Source of the DNA: Athripsodes cinereus
Taxonomy: Eukaryota; Arthropoda; Insecta; Trichoptera; Leptoceridae
Assembly (NCBI GenBank): GCA_947579605.1
Contig: OX388316.1
Span: 10,915,290-10,979,289 of the forward strand
Reading direction: 5' to 3'
Length of the DNA stretch: 64,000 nucleotides
This document shows, one piece after another, positions 14,301 through 26,235 of the stretch (the first letter of the stretch is position 1; each line of letters opens with the position of its first letter). A program made the position numbers and the translations under genes. The notes under the pieces were generated by a model. That model made no database searches. It worked only from the letters and a program-made list of their open reading frames with translations, and had not been told where the DNA came from.

Positions 14301-16895
14301 CCGGTAAGTTAACAAGATTAATATCCAGACACACTTCTTTATATCGACATATCAGATTCTTGTGCAGTGCATTCATTTCACTTTCATTATGTATGGATTT
14401 CAAATAGGACATGATCATGTCGTGTATTTCATATAAGTAACTCTTCATATCTTTATCGTAGTATTCTATAACTAACGATTTATTCTTAAACTGTCTCATT
14501 ATGTTGTCTACTTCGCTGTGACTTTTGTTCAGTATTGTGGCGAGTGCTTTAGTGGGCACTTTCACATTGTCAGGTAACACAGCCAGAGACTTAAATAAAG
14601 CAATTATGTTCTTGTCTTGTAGCGATTCAACGCTCATTGATATAATGTTCTTCTGATGGTTCGATGTACTTTTGAACATACCTAATCTGAAACTAATAAA
14701 CACTTGCTATTATTATATTTTGTGTATGAAGGCTCTCACTTATTACGTCCAATTTTCCCACTATTTATAATAATATAATAATAACTGTACCATTAACTAA
14801 TGACCAATTTTTTATCATAAAAATAACAGCACAAAAGAATTTTTGTCATATTTCTCTAATGAAAATTCTTCAATATGCTCATTGTAATCATCATTCTTAG
14901 ATAGGCAATAGCTCTGCTGGATTACTCATAAACTCTCGCGTGTGACATTGTTGTGTTCAAATATTGTATTAAGACGATAATATTGAATATGGGTTAGTTG
15001 GAAGATATCGCGCTTCTGCGATAAACTCCCCCATTGCACAAAATTTATTTGTGTAGTTTAAATTGAATATTTTCATATGTTGATTTTTGGTGCAATAAAG
15101 TTTATTATTATTATTTAATATATTTTTATTATATTTTAAAGTCCGTGTTTTAATCAAAAACCTACATTGTAAACAAAGGGACATTTTACAATACTATTAT
15201 TCTTTGATATTTTGTACCTACGTTGTGCATTGATTCTTTGCTTTATTATGAGAAATAACAGGATACGTACTGGTTCACTTACAGAATTATGTAATTTTAG
15301 TTGCTATTATTTATATGTATTGCGATTGTCTGTATCACCATAAATTTAACAAATAAAATAGCTGAGAAGTCAAAGCTAACAAATCCTTTGTTATATCTCC
15401 ATTTGTTATCTCACAACCCGTAAAAAACACTGATTATCTCAGTGTAAGGTTGATGTGGTTTAGGAAATTGTTGCGTAACACTATTTACTTAATATATACA
15501 TAATCAAATCTGTCACATACTGCATCACAACAAATTACTTTAGTTAGACCGTAATTGAAATATGGATGTACATACAATGATTTCTTCTTATTTTTAAGTT
15601 GGTCAACATATCTATCCCAGAAGGAGTCATCATGTTTGAGCCTCTCCTTGTTGTCACCCATGTGGCCCCCCATTAGAGCCAACATGAGAGGAGCTCCCTT
15701 GCACAGAGTGTGGATTTTACGAGCCTGTTGTGGCAGTGAGGTGATAGACATATCTATGCAACTCGCTATTAATTCTAAGGACTCCGATTCTGCGAGACTT
15801 TCCGAGACCTGAAATTTTTTTAAAAAACATTACTAGTTAATAACTTTCAAATAGGTAACCTAAATAAACTTCAAAATTAAGTCACCATAAAAAAGACGTA
15901 GTAGTCAAAAGAAAATTATGAGACTACAATATGGTGTGATATATTGGCAATAGGAGGACTCAAATTCAGAATCTCCTAATTGAATATCCAAATCTCTGCC
16001 ATAAGGCTACAAGTCATTTGTCATAGTGTATAGTCTGGACATAAATAAATGAGCTGTGTATCCGTCCACAAAATAATAAAAGCAATTAGAAAATCTTTCA
16101 GTACTCACAGGAATAATGATGGGATGAAACTTGGACAAGCACTTTGTATCCTGTGTGGTAACCATAACTTTGCACCCAACATCGAAAGCTTCCACTACTT
16201 TGTCTAACCTCAGGTCATCTATCACAATTAAAGAATCTCTATATTCTTCATTTTCAAAGGCACTCTTCAGCAAGTCTTTATATTCAGTCAGTCCCTGTTC
16301 ATATGTCTTTGATGAGGAGACACTCGTAGACAAACTTAACTCTGATATTGCCTCCAATGAAGAGTATTCGCGATAAATATCATTTGCGCATATCTTCATA
16401 TACATCCTAAAACATACACATTAAAAGTAAAAATATCCTGTAGTTGAAAAATCTTTTAAATGTGACAGCACACGTAGGAACAAATATAAAAATGTTATTT
16501 GCTAACTAGAAATCTAATTTTTTTTAAATATTAAAATAAACTTTTCACCATCAAACAACACTAAAAAAATAATATTTACTTTGATACCATTGAAAATATC
16601 ATAATTTGAAGGTATAATATTTGTTTAGTTGGTGAATTATAAGTGAATCAAAAATATTTACAAAGCTAATTTCAAAAGGGCTGAATATATATCTCATCTA
16701 GAACACACCATTAGAGGGTTATTCCCGGGTATTCCCGCCCGGGAATTCCCGGGAAAACCCTCTAATTTTTATTTCCCGTTTCCCGGGAAAAAAACTAATC
16801 CTTTCCCGGGAAAAAACACAAATTATTAGTCATGCATATTGCCATACCGATACCGAAATCTTTGTTTAGTTAACTGTAATAGTCGTGATAAACTT

Positions 16896-16932
<37 letters not shown>

Positions 16933-19900
16933 AAACTTTATTGAAAAAAAAATATTTCAAATGGCGGGTTTATTGCCGTGGGCAATTTCTGCCAACCAAC
17001 CACAAGTTGACGAACATTTTGATGTGATAAAATATGAAAACAAATATTAATTACCAACATAAGTTTTTTACTTGTCGCCACAGATATTAGTTTCAAAAAA
17101 GAATAATTCTAAATATAAATCGAAATCGTGGATGTGTTTGGCCGACAATGTACAAGAATCCTACGATTCATCATGTTTTTTTTTAATATTTCGAAAAGTT
17201 AGATAGTTCTTAAAAATATTAGTGCAGCAAATTGTCAATTCTTTTGTTTTATTCATGGATATTAACCGATATAAAAAATCATTTTTTTGTTGAAATTTCT
17301 CATTTTTTGAAGTCAAAAATCATCAAATGAACTCGATTTTTGTTTATTTAAAAAGCTTTGCCAAAATCCATTATATTTATTTGCTTGATAGGATGAACAA
17401 AAATTAAAAGTATATATATTTTGTAAACAATTTGTATTTTGATATAACAAAGAGTACCTAAATAAATCTCGTCAGTCAGCTATTTTTTTTTTTTTAAGCA
17501 AATAACTTATATTGGTAACAAAAATTTGATTTTTTTTATCAAATCAAAATGTTTGCAAGGGTCAACAAGTTATGAGAGTTTTTCTACCAAATTTGTTGAA
17601 AATTGAATATTAATAAATATAATAATGAATTTCCCGGAATTCCCGGGAAATTCATTTATAAATTTCTCGTTTCCCGGGAACGAAAATAATCCGGGAAAAA
17701 TTACCCTCTACACACCATCATCTAACAGTAGAGAAAAAATATTATTTCACTAATTCTATTTTCACTAAATGAGTAAAACTCCATTATTAAATTAAATATT
17801 TATAAGTAAAAAAGTTTAGTGTTATCTATTTTTCAGTGCAAGTTAAATTCAATTATTTCATTGCATGTCTTTCGACTTCTTAGGTTATTATCAATTAAGA
17901 TTCATTGAAATGGAAAGATGTCTCTCTCGCGTTGTTTAATCTATAATAGAACAAAATGATTGTTTTAATTAATCCAATTATGTAATTGTAATAAATAAAA
18001 TATTTCATGTTGTAGTACTCACCTAGATTGCAGGGTTATAATATTTTCATCGGTATAACAATCACCGACATTAATCCAAAATACATTTCCTTTAAATGTA
18101 CTCATAACCAAAGTAGAATTAGATCTAAGTGCACTTATTGCTAATGATGACTTGCCACTGCCAGCCATCCCATGCAAAACTAACATTTGGTGTCTTGTAA
18201 ATTCACTAAGTTTCGTTTTAATTTCATTTTCCTAAAGAAGACAAATCGACATGATCAGTGGTAAGCAAATTATTGTGAATTTCATAAAACCTCTATGTGA
18301 AAATATTATCCAAAGTAAAATATTTTAATAAATTATCCATTAAAACAAGCTACGTCTACCTACTACCGTATTTATAAAAAAAATACTGTAAACAATTTCT
18401 AATAGGACATGTCTTAATTCACATTTTTCTTAGCCTTTTTACAAATCCCAATATGTGAAGATACAAAAAATCCTGACATTATGGTTCAAGTACCCATGCA
18501 CTTATTCAACCAGTGTTTTTATTTTCTAACCAATGGATTATCATTTCTTTTCTCCGATAACACATCAAGGTTCCATCTAATCAGTGATAAAATGAATACT
18601 GGAAATAAAATAGGGGCTAAGCGCCAGACGAAATTTTTTTTTTTTAAACAACGTGTGGCACTTACCAACTAACGAATTTTTCGATGGATGTAAGAGCCGA
18701 AAATAGATAGGCATGACACTTATACTTTTTTTGGGTAATTGGCTTTGGCATATTATACATTAACGAAAAAAAAAAGTATTTTTGGTTTGATGCTTAGCCC
18801 CTATTTTATTTCCAGCATTCAAATATTGTTAAAAACATACATTTAGTGGTATAATATGTGACAAATGATATTAGTCGACAAATATGTTTCTATAATTTAT
18901 ATACAGAACTCTATATTCGAGCATTTACCTTGATTTACAATTACAGATGATTATCTACGGATAATTATGTTAAAATATTCATTGTCTTAAATAAATATTA
19001 CATCAAATATTAACAGAAGTAAAAATAATGTTTTATTCATGTAAAATATATCTTGTGTATGGATGAATAATATTTAAAATTTATTTATAAGAAATAAAAT
19101 ATGATTTGGAATTTTAATAGTAACTCACTAGTAAAATTCAAAATCATTTTTTTATTTGTTATTAATTTTTTTTATTTTTTTATTTATTCTGTACTTTACA
19201 TTGATTAAAAGCAAATTTGCACAAAAATACATTCAAATAAAATACATTCATACAATCAATATACAGAGGGCGAGTTTATCGCAGAGGCGCGATTTCTTCC
19301 AACTCACACGAATTAATAGATATGGAGTTTTATAAAATAAATACTATGTCTACCTCAAATTAATATATTTTTCGCAAATCCCAATACAATTTAGATAATA
19401 ACAATACATAATTTCAAATGTAGGTGAGCTCAACACTCTGTAATTTAAATAAATTGTTCAAACATTTACATAAGCACAATAATTGCCCAGTGGTTCCAAC
19501 AACAAATATGTGAAAAATGACAATGACACAAACAATTCTAGGCTTTGTACACAAGTAGATAATATAATTGATTGATAATTGTGTGCATAATATTACGTCC
19601 ATTTTAAGAGGTCAAAATTGATCATTTAATGTTTATTCATTTTAATTATGTTAAATCAGATCACTATCGTGGAGTACTTAGAATAAAAAAAGATCATCTA
19701 CACCACACGTACGTCAGAGTGGAAATCAACTGATATCAACACAAATGGACAGTTTTTATTAAAACCATACAATTTCTCGATGAGAGACGCCAACTTGCAA
19801 TCTAATAATATGCGGTTAGTCCATTGGCTACCCCACTTGTGGAAAGTGTCAAGATGGAATGAATGAATGTCTCAATATAGACCTAAATCTTTTACTTGTC

Positions 19901-21125
19901 TGAAAGAAAGGGTGTGAGGAAACGCGGGCGTCCGAAAACCACGTGGCTTGATCACATGGATCAAATTCTTAAGGACTGCTAGGTGTTGAGTAGGAGGAAC
20001 CGACGTGCGTGTACGAGAAACTGTATGAATGTGGAGGAAGCGAAGGAAGTGTGTAAAGATAGATCTGTTTGGCGTTCCATTCTCTCTGCCTACCCCACTT
20101 GGGACACGGCGTGAGGGTATGGTATAGTATAAATTTTTAAGCGTATAAAAGTATAATTGCTTGAAAAGTACTGAATCTTTTAAATATGTGATCAATAAAA
20201 TTTTATTCTTCTTTTCTTTCTTTTTTTTCCGGCAAGTAAATTATGTAAAAATTTAAAAATCATCAGTATTTTTGATGTTAAAAAAATTTAAATACAGCAG
20301 AATTTGCTAACATCAAAGATATTGTTGACACTTCTGAGGGTTTATTTTATATTTCGAACTATCAACATAAATTGTCACGATTTGACAATGTCACAACTGA
20401 ACTACATTTATGATACAACAATAATTCTCACCAAGTCATTTCTTCTGATGTAATTAATAGGCAGTCTCGGAACATCTCCTTTCGCCAAACTATCGTTAAA
20501 AGGTTCCTCTACAACCTGAGTTCGCACTACAGAATCATCAGTTATGTGCAGCAATTTCCAAAGCCAATCATATTCTTTCTTTAGAGAATCTACAAACACA
20601 TCGTAGGCTTCATTATTTTTCTTTAAAACAATGCCCACCAATGCTATAGCCTTTTCTCTTCTATCCCCCTGGAATCAAAATAAAGATATTGAAAAATTTT
20701 AATCAGAATGTTTATAAAAAATTGTCATTTTTAATCTTCCATTAACATTAATAGTTATTAATCTATGGTTAACTACTACTATGGTACTGAAAAAACTTAA
20801 GGCATCCATGAAAGTATCATAAGGCCAAATATATTTTTGTTTACCAACATGTAGTGAGAAATACACGAGCAGAGATAACCGTTCCTTTCAAATATTTTGA
20901 CACTACATTTTATAATACCAGACATCTTGTGAAGAGATAATGGGTAACTAATATTTGAATTATAATAGGTGTATCAGAGTTACTCACCAAATTCAGTAGC
21001 ATGTCGGCTTCATCTGTGGTGATAGCGTTTCCCGAAATGAGCTGGTCTATGATCCAGGTAACATTCAGATCATTTACAATGCTCGTACGGTGATTTGTCA
21101 GGAGATATTTTCGACGGTAATCCAT
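5383..21125 (-). CDS. Dark: Apaf-1/Dark apoptosome adaptor, 18 exons, complete
   Basis: Scaffold of the insect apoptosome, which binds and activates initiator caspase (Dronc) in the cytosol (family knowledge). Coding exons in transcript order: 20988-21125, 20432-20668, 18023-18231, 16109-16406, 15576-15808, 14119-14686, 13589-13782, 13043-13160, 12788-12965, 12139-12501, 11260-11545, 10915-11067, 9061-9343, 7568-8260, 7117-7260, 6681-6976, 6108-6215, 5383-5653. Every junction is GT-AG and in phase, totalling 4,770 nt (1,589 aa). The ATG at 21125 opens a CARD (residues 1 to about 92) like that of Apaf-1. NB-ARC follows: P-loop GMAGSGKS (146-153), Walker B LIVIDD (254-259), GAP (332-334, the GxP motif). 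The winged helix ends in an IHD (459-461, MHD-like). WD40 repeats fill the C-terminal two thirds (for example VWNWF, LLKLWKI, TLKIWSI, SVKRWSL, IWNIS). The last about 40 residues are an Asn/Gly-rich tail. The protein is longer than vertebrate Apaf-1 and close to fly Dark. Gln replaces the usual sensor-I Arg (TTQD, 278-281). Splice sites are read by eye; alternative exons cannot be excluded. Confidence 0.93.
6455..6510. repeat. Remnant of a hAT terminal repeat
   Basis: GGAGTCGGCAAACTGTGGTT and CACGAGTTGCATGTGGGGCT in a Dark intron resemble a widespread hAT terminal repeat (CAGGGGTCGGCAAACT type, from recollection). Only one end is visible. Confidence 0.35.
7390..7450. repeat. Fragment related to the 1321-2011 fold-back arm
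   Basis: GAGAGCTTCCATTCTCATCATCAGGCTAT in a Dark intron resembles the fold-back arm segment AAGAGCTTCTGCACTCATCATCAGGCTAG at about 1390-1420. It appears to be a decayed relative of that element family. Confidence 0.4.
8562..8775. repeat. 42-bp minisatellite, five copies
   Basis: The unit is CACTTGTGGGATATGCCATG followed by ATAGTGTAGTATAGTATGGTAT. Four units are near-identical and the last is slightly diverged. It lies in a Dark intron. The array starts inside the tail of a dispersed repeat (GCTGGCTAGCCCACTTGTGG) present elsewhere in the window, so the array arose by expansion of that tail. Because 42 is divisible by three, open frames through it are artefacts. Confidence 0.9.
9940..10060 (-). 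repeat. (TTTA)n-tailed repeat, copy
   Basis: TTTATTTATACATACATCCA then CGCCTTGGGCCTTTTACATG. Relatives with a TTTA-type tail followed by CAACGGC(A)TAAAAGCC-like sequence lie at 50660-50760, 53648-53745 and 61690-61800 (minus), and 61985-62070 (plus). Probably 3' ends of one LINE or SINE family. Confidence 0.5.
14990..15118 (+). repeat. AATAAAG-tailed dispersed repeat, copy
   Basis: GGGTTAGTTGGAAGATATCG, CTTCTGCGATAAACTCCCCC and a tail GGTGCAATAAAGTTTATTAT. In a Dark intron, opposite in strand to the gene. Closest in form to the copy at 44689. Confidence 0.7.
16712..17710. mobile_element. 999-bp non-autonomous hAT-like element with CCCGGG subterminal repeats
   Basis: It lies in the Dark intron between coding exons 3 and 4. 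Identical 8-bp flanks CACACCAT at 16704-16711 and 17711-17718 form a hAT-length TSD. Ends are TAGAGGGTTATTCCCGGG on the left and the inverse CCGGGAAAAATTACCCTCTA on the right. TTCCCGGGAA motifs are repeated several times just inside each end, as expected of transposase-binding subterminal repeats. There is no coding frame. A short minus-strand copy of the AATAAAGTTTA-tailed repeat with an (AAAT)n tail lies inside (about 16893-17010), so it landed after this element did. Confidence 0.85.
19165..19312 (-). repeat. AATAAAG-tailed dispersed repeat, copy
   Basis: Minus-strand copy: inverse of GTTGGAAGAAATCGCGCCTC, then GCGATAAACTCGCCCTCTGT, and an A/T-rich tail on the left. In the large Dark intron between coding exons 2 and 3. 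Confidence 0.68.
19895..20135 (+). pseudogene. LINE C-terminal fragment (family 1)
   Basis: Reads GVRKRGRPKTTWLDHMDQIL, a stop, then LSRRNRRACTRNCMNVEEAK and DRSVWRSILSAYPTW. This is the conserved C-terminal tail of a LINE protein, broken by one stop. A paralogous copy is on the minus strand at 43765-43985. It is upstream of Dark exon 2's acceptor, in the intron between coding exons 2 and 3, opposite in strand to the gene. Confidence 0.75.
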
Positions 21126-22100
21126 CTTCTAGCAAAAAATAATAATTCAAAGATAAATAAAATTATTATATACATACTAATTATGCAATGATAAATTCTA
21201 TAACTTTATTACAACAAATCTAAAAAAAGATGCATTAACTGAAGCAAAAGTTTGAAATGAATGCAAACACACTCACAAAAACCTTCACGATAAGATATTA
21301 TTGTGTTGAAAAGGTAGACTAAGTTGCCAGTGGAGTAAGATTCAAACTTGGGCTTCTCTATGAAAAATTGAGATTAAAATCTCGACAGATTGAGCTATTT
21401 TTCAAACATTGGATATACCTACATATTATACAAAATGAAATATATATTTTTTAAATATACAACATTTTTGTTTCCAACATCTTTAATATTAAATAAAAGT
21501 ACATGGTGCCATATTATTTATCATCATGTTTCGATAAAGTAACAAAAATAAATATGTTGGCTATAGGTAGCTTCACAACAATCCCCGGAGTAACAATTTT
21601 GAGGTCTAGTTTCAAAAATCCATCAATAGTAATGAGTTACTCCTATCTAGAATAAGTAAGCGTACCTTTTAATTAAGTTAAGAATAAATTAAAACTAAAC
21701 AATTTTTAAAATAATAAATATTATTTTCTATCACTTTGAAACCTAGATTTTTTTTTGATTTATATTTATTTAGAAATTAAAAATGTTATTGAATTTATAC
21801 CTCAAGTTGTAATTAAGTAAACCTTATCAGATCACCATACATGGTTTCAACTTTGTGTTATTGTAGCAGACATGTGTGGGAAAATGGACTTATGTTTTAA
21901 ATAACAATTTTATATAAATAAATAAATATTTTCTAATGGTCCTATTATATTTATACATATATATAGGGCGCAATAATTGTATTACAGTATTTTTTTAAGT
22001 AGTGTTCCCTTGAGGTTAACCACAAAACTCATCTCTCAATCAATACAATTAATAAAATTAAATAAATTCTGATGACAGTGAAATTTTAAATACGTATCGT
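21126..22100. other. Upstream flank of Dark
   Basis: Should contain the 5' UTR and promoter of Dark, and perhaps a non-coding exon. No TATA box or initiator could be singled out in this AT-rich DNA. No coding frame. Confidence 0.45.
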
Positions 22101-22108
22101 AGATAAAC

Positions 22109-22551
22109 TAGTGATGTGAGAAGAGAAAATTCTCCAAAGAAATTTCTCTCCATAATTTTTCTTAGTGGTATTATGACATTTCTCCCAGTACACTTCGCAG
22201 CCAACCTGATCCAAAAATTTGTGGGGTTGATTACGTCCCTGCAATTTTTTTTCAACTCAAATATGGGCATGTGGGGTGTCAAACGTTAAGATTTTTCATC
22301 AGTTATTTGCACTTTTTTCTATGTAGGTACCTATCATTTTTTTGTTTCCATAATTAATTGTAGCCATATCGGTGATAAATTGTCTCAACATTTGTACATC
22401 GTTATTGATTGATTGAACAAAGTATTTATTATTACACTGTTAAATAAAAAATAAAAAAAAGACTCCGAAAATTCTCTACTTCGAGAAACTTACCGAGAAA
22501 TTTCTCGGTAAATTTCTCGAAAAATTATTTCTTGAGAATTCCACAACACTA
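22109..22551. mobile_element. 443-bp non-autonomous hAT-like element with GAGAAATTTCTC subterminal repeats
   Basis: Flanked by perfect 8-bp copies of AGATAAAC at 22101-22108 and 22552-22559. Ends are TAGTGATGTG on the left and, read inward from the right, TAGTGTTGTG. Copies of GAGAAATTTCTC-type motifs are clustered near both ends (22125-22145 and 22478-22530). No coding frame. It lies about 1 kb upstream of the Dark start codon. Confidence 0.83.
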
Positions 22552-22734
22552 AGATAAACATATGACATAGATGCGTAAATAGGTTATGACATTAAAATTA
22601 AAATAATTATATTGTTACAAATTTCTCAATAGGAGTTCCCAAAGTTTGAATTCTGTATGTGTTTTTGGACATTTCATATAATGAGTATAAAGCACTGCAT
22701 CTAAACATAAAAGACAAACGATGAGTTTGAGAAT

Positions 22735-22910
22735 GAGTTCGTCGGTAGCCTGGAGGTTGAGTCTCGGCCTCATGCACACGAGGTTCGCGGTTCGATCTCA
22801 GGTACCGGCAAGCTCCCCTTTCACGACACAAGCTTTTAGTTTACTGAGAAAGGTGTATGAGGCTGTATTTGGGTTTATAACAAAAACCCAGATACATCTT
22901 TAAAAAAAAA
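22735..22910 (+). mobile_element. tRNA-derived SINE
   Basis: A box A-like TAGCCTGGAGG (22746-22756) and a box B GGTTCGATCTC (22789-22799) are spaced as in a tRNA gene. A non-tRNA body and an A-rich tail near 22903 follow. The cloverleaf is not maintained and there is no CCA-ready 3' end, so this is a retroposed SINE, not a working tRNA gene. Confidence 0.65.
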
Positions 22911-22914
22911 AGGG

Positions 22915-23080
22915 AAAACAAACGTGTGGGAAGAAAGTGGCAGGGAAATATTAGAGTAGACATGAATCCAGAGTGGAGGAACTGTTTCAACTAGCACAAG
23001 ACAGGGAGGCATACGTCAGAGTAATAGCTGACGTTAGGGGATCTGACATAGCACCCATAAAAGAAGGGCTTTGTTAATTA
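22915..23080 (+). pseudogene. LINE 3'-end coding fragment
   Basis: One frame reads LAQDREAYVRVIADVRGSDI, the usual C-terminal end of RTE/CR1-like LINE proteins (…AQDRE.W…). It is preceded by a frame-shifted GRKWQGNIRVDM. It is directly downstream of the SINE at 22735-22910. Confidence 0.6.
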
Positions 23081-23084
23081 AATT

Positions 23085-25895
23085 TTTCAATAAACATCTC
23101 GCATTTTGTAGTCGACTGATTTCATTTCTCACCTAAAATAATTGTGTAAAGATAATCACTGGACGGATCAACAATAATTGAAAAGTATGTGCTAAAGTAG
23201 ACCACCTCTAAACTTTTGAACAGAAAAAATTAACAGGATATACCTAGTACGAAAACATTCTGACGCTTAAATAAAGTGCAGTGGAAGTATAACAGTGTTT
23301 TGTGATGCTTAAATTTTATTAATTTCTAAACTTTTGTCAGCACATCCAAGATCACACACTTTCATGGCAGCTTTTTGGTATTGTGAGTTCTATGAAGTAA
23401 AAAACATACTATATGCATAGATTTATATGTACTAAAGTACTAGATATGGTGTTTAGAACAATGAATCACAATTTTCATGTTCCTTTTTTAAATATTAGCA
23501 ATTTGTAGTACTAGCAGAGAGAAGTAGCAACTTTAGAAAAAGGATGTCAAGTATACACTGCATAAGACAACATCAATATGAATGCAATGAACTTTTTTCT
23601 ATGTGTACGGATATAATATGGTTACAATGGTACAATATCGAGTCCTTTACGAAGTACTCTTTTACTCATGTGATGCATCCGTATTTCTCTCTCACTCATA
23701 TATTAACAATAAGGAAGCAAGACTTTTATCAGGTGTTCACAACATTTTCCGTTGTATGTCTGCAAGTAAAGAGAGAATGTATCTAACTATTTCATACACA
23801 ACCTTTTTTTTAATGACACAACAAACAAACATGTTATCACCAAATATTATCAAACACGCATAAAATGAAACGATAGTACAATGAATTTTTTTTTTATTAT
23901 TTGAAATTTGAATATAATCTAATATTTTTCCTACATAAATAAAACTTGTTCTGCTCCCTGCAGATTGTTTCTCGGAAAAAGTAAAAATTGACAATAATTT
24001 ATTGCTTTTATCTGAATGGTCTTATAGTCAAAAGATATAACTTCATGGATATATGCACTTATATGAGATTGAATAAAAGAGTATAATTTTATTGATCAGA
24101 AAAGAGCGAGAATCGAACTTGAGACACTGGATTGCTAGCGGTAAATATTTTTTTGCCTTTCTTTTATATAACTAAAAACTTAAAAATGTGTGACAATATT
24201 TACTCCAAGTAATGGGCTCACCACCTGTTCTGTATTTTGTGTGGTTTGGAAAGGGTGTTTAATTTGTTTTTTGGCGCATGATCTTCCACTTATGCTTCCA
24301 AGAGGAGCGTGGAGAGTTTTGTGATGTGGAATGAACGTTTCGCTCTCCTTATGCCTCATTTGGGGTCTCAGGGCGACATAGTTACTCCATACTGGGAATT
24401 TAAGATACTCACAGAAAATTAAATTATAGTTGATAAAATACCATTGAGTTGTATACACCTGAATAGTGCATGTGTAACATGCATTTTTATAAGGAACGCT
24501 ACGTCTTACTCGAACGATGGTCAATTTCGTACTGAACAAGGCAAAAATGCAGGTCGGCCGATCGGCCGACCTGAGTTGGAACATCGCGGCTAAGCTACCA
24601 GCACTTCTATACGAAGTAATATAATTCTATGACTATATGCTGATCTGAGGCGCCAAAATGAAAGTCACCATTTTCATTAGTACCCTTGAGATAGTCTAAG
24701 GATTATAAAACAGCGTCAAAGGAATTAATCATCTATCACCATCATGTATTGAAGATACAGATTAGTAGATACAGTTTTATAGAATCGCTCACCATCTTAA
24801 TTTATTATTCATAGAAGGGAGAGAGATGTGTGAACAGGATGGATAGATTCTGGAAGTAAATGTTTTCAATATTCACCAACGCCTATTAAAAAAAAATACT
24901 TCACATTCTGCAAAAATTATTAATATAGACATATTTGAGTTTGCCTTTTTTGAGTAAGGTTAACAATATTGAATATATCTATAAACACAAAGAAATACAA
25001 AAGTGACTCATAATAAAACATGTCCTCTATCTGAGTAAAATGTATCCTTGTGATATATCAATAATCATTGTATAATAATGTAATGTAACTGTACTGAGAC
25101 AACATCAAATTACACTTTCAAAGGACCATGTAACTAAACTTGTATTTACATGATCAACCACATACAGTATTTATTATTATTATTACATGCCTACTGAAAT
25201 CAGACATCTTCAATTTACTATAAATAGAACAACAAACCTAAGCTTAGGTAAGGTGTCCCATGATAGAAGATTAATAAACATCGACACGAAATTAGATAAT
25301 TAGGTATTAACAATGAAATATAGGGGGCACTTTACATTTCAGTTTCAAAATGCTTTCAGCGAACTCTAACATTTACATTGTGTTCATAAGAACTTGTTAT
25401 ACATTTTACACAAATTCTTCATAATAACAAAGTTGATTTAATGAAAACAAAGCATTGCCGATTATTAACTTACCACTCACGCTAAATTCCTTTTATAGAT
25501 AGGACCTTATTTTGACACTAATAATTTACAACTAACTTATCTCAGTCTCACTAAACTTTTTTTACATCTTATTTCGTTGCATCATTTACATCGCATTATG
25601 ACTGTTTGGCAAATATTTAGCAGCACCTACAGTTACAAGTGCCATGCACGGTAAATATTTTAAACTTGGTGTGCAATAAAAATTTACAAAATACGGCTAT
25701 CACAACTACGAAACACAACACAACTTTTTGATAACAAGACAATGAAAATAATTCAACAATCTTGAAATATTATTTTGCTCTATGAATCTTTTCTTCTTTC
25801 AATAGACAAATCTATTAAAAAAAAACAAATACTGAATTTTGACCTGGCAACATTCTATGGCCCATAGTGATGTGAACTCATTTGATTTTTTACAA
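23085..25895. other. Gene-poor gap between Dark and the nested transposons
   Basis: No convincing coding frame; the 134-codon minus frame at 24180-24584 matches nothing I recognise. The only notable structure is the 24-bp palindrome at 24550. Confidence 0.5.
24550..24573. repeat. 24-bp perfect GC-rich palindrome
   Basis: The half-site CAGGTCGGCCGA is followed at once by its exact inverse, with no spacer. It is far richer in G+C than the surrounding DNA. It could be a binding site or the remains of a fold-back end; the sequence does not decide. Confidence 0.6.
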
Positions 25896-25900
25896 GTCTG

Positions 25901-26116
25901 GGGCCCTACTCTCCAAATCTCGATTGATAGATGCCGCATGTGAGATTTTATTACTTTCGATCGATTTCTTGAATACCCTTTTCTTGAATGTCGCAATCGA
26001 CTAATGTCGTGCGATATCTTGCGACATTTTGTCGAATGGATGAATGTCACATCGATCGACATGTCAAAAATTGATAAAAAAAATTCCTGACTTATAATCT
26101 TCCCGAGTGGGCCCTG
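25901..26116. mobile_element. Possible small element with GGGCCC ends and TCGAT-rich interior
   Basis: GGGCCCTACTC at the left and GAGTGGGCCC at the right are inverted apart from one base. The interior is crowded with ATCGAT and TCGATCG motifs (25916-26065) in otherwise AT-rich DNA. No TSD was found, so this is tentative. Confidence 0.4.
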
Positions 26117-26124
26117 TTACATAT

Positions 26125-26235
26125 AAGTCTGTGCATACCTGATACTCGGCGTTTCAACCAATTCGGCCAAGTACGAGTATTAAAAAATTACCGAAAGCCC
26201 CATGTACCGAGTACTCGGCGGTTGGCTCATCTCTA
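26125..26235. repeat. hAT-like end with CGAGTACTCGG motifs
   Basis: TGATACTCGGCG, then ACCGAGTACTCGGCGGTTGG and CTCATCTCTA at the right. TAGAGATG read inward with CGAGTACTCGG is common at hAT ends (my recollection). A similar CGGGTACTT…AAGTACCCG motif is at about 45148-45178. No TSD seen. Confidence 0.35.

Noticed and set aside
22740..22810. Possible tRNA gene
   Set aside because: Box A and box B are present, but the stems do not fold well and a SINE-like body with an A-rich tail follows.
24180..24584. 134-codon minus-strand frame
   Set aside because: No recognisable motif, crosses the 24-bp palindrome, and no splice or context support.
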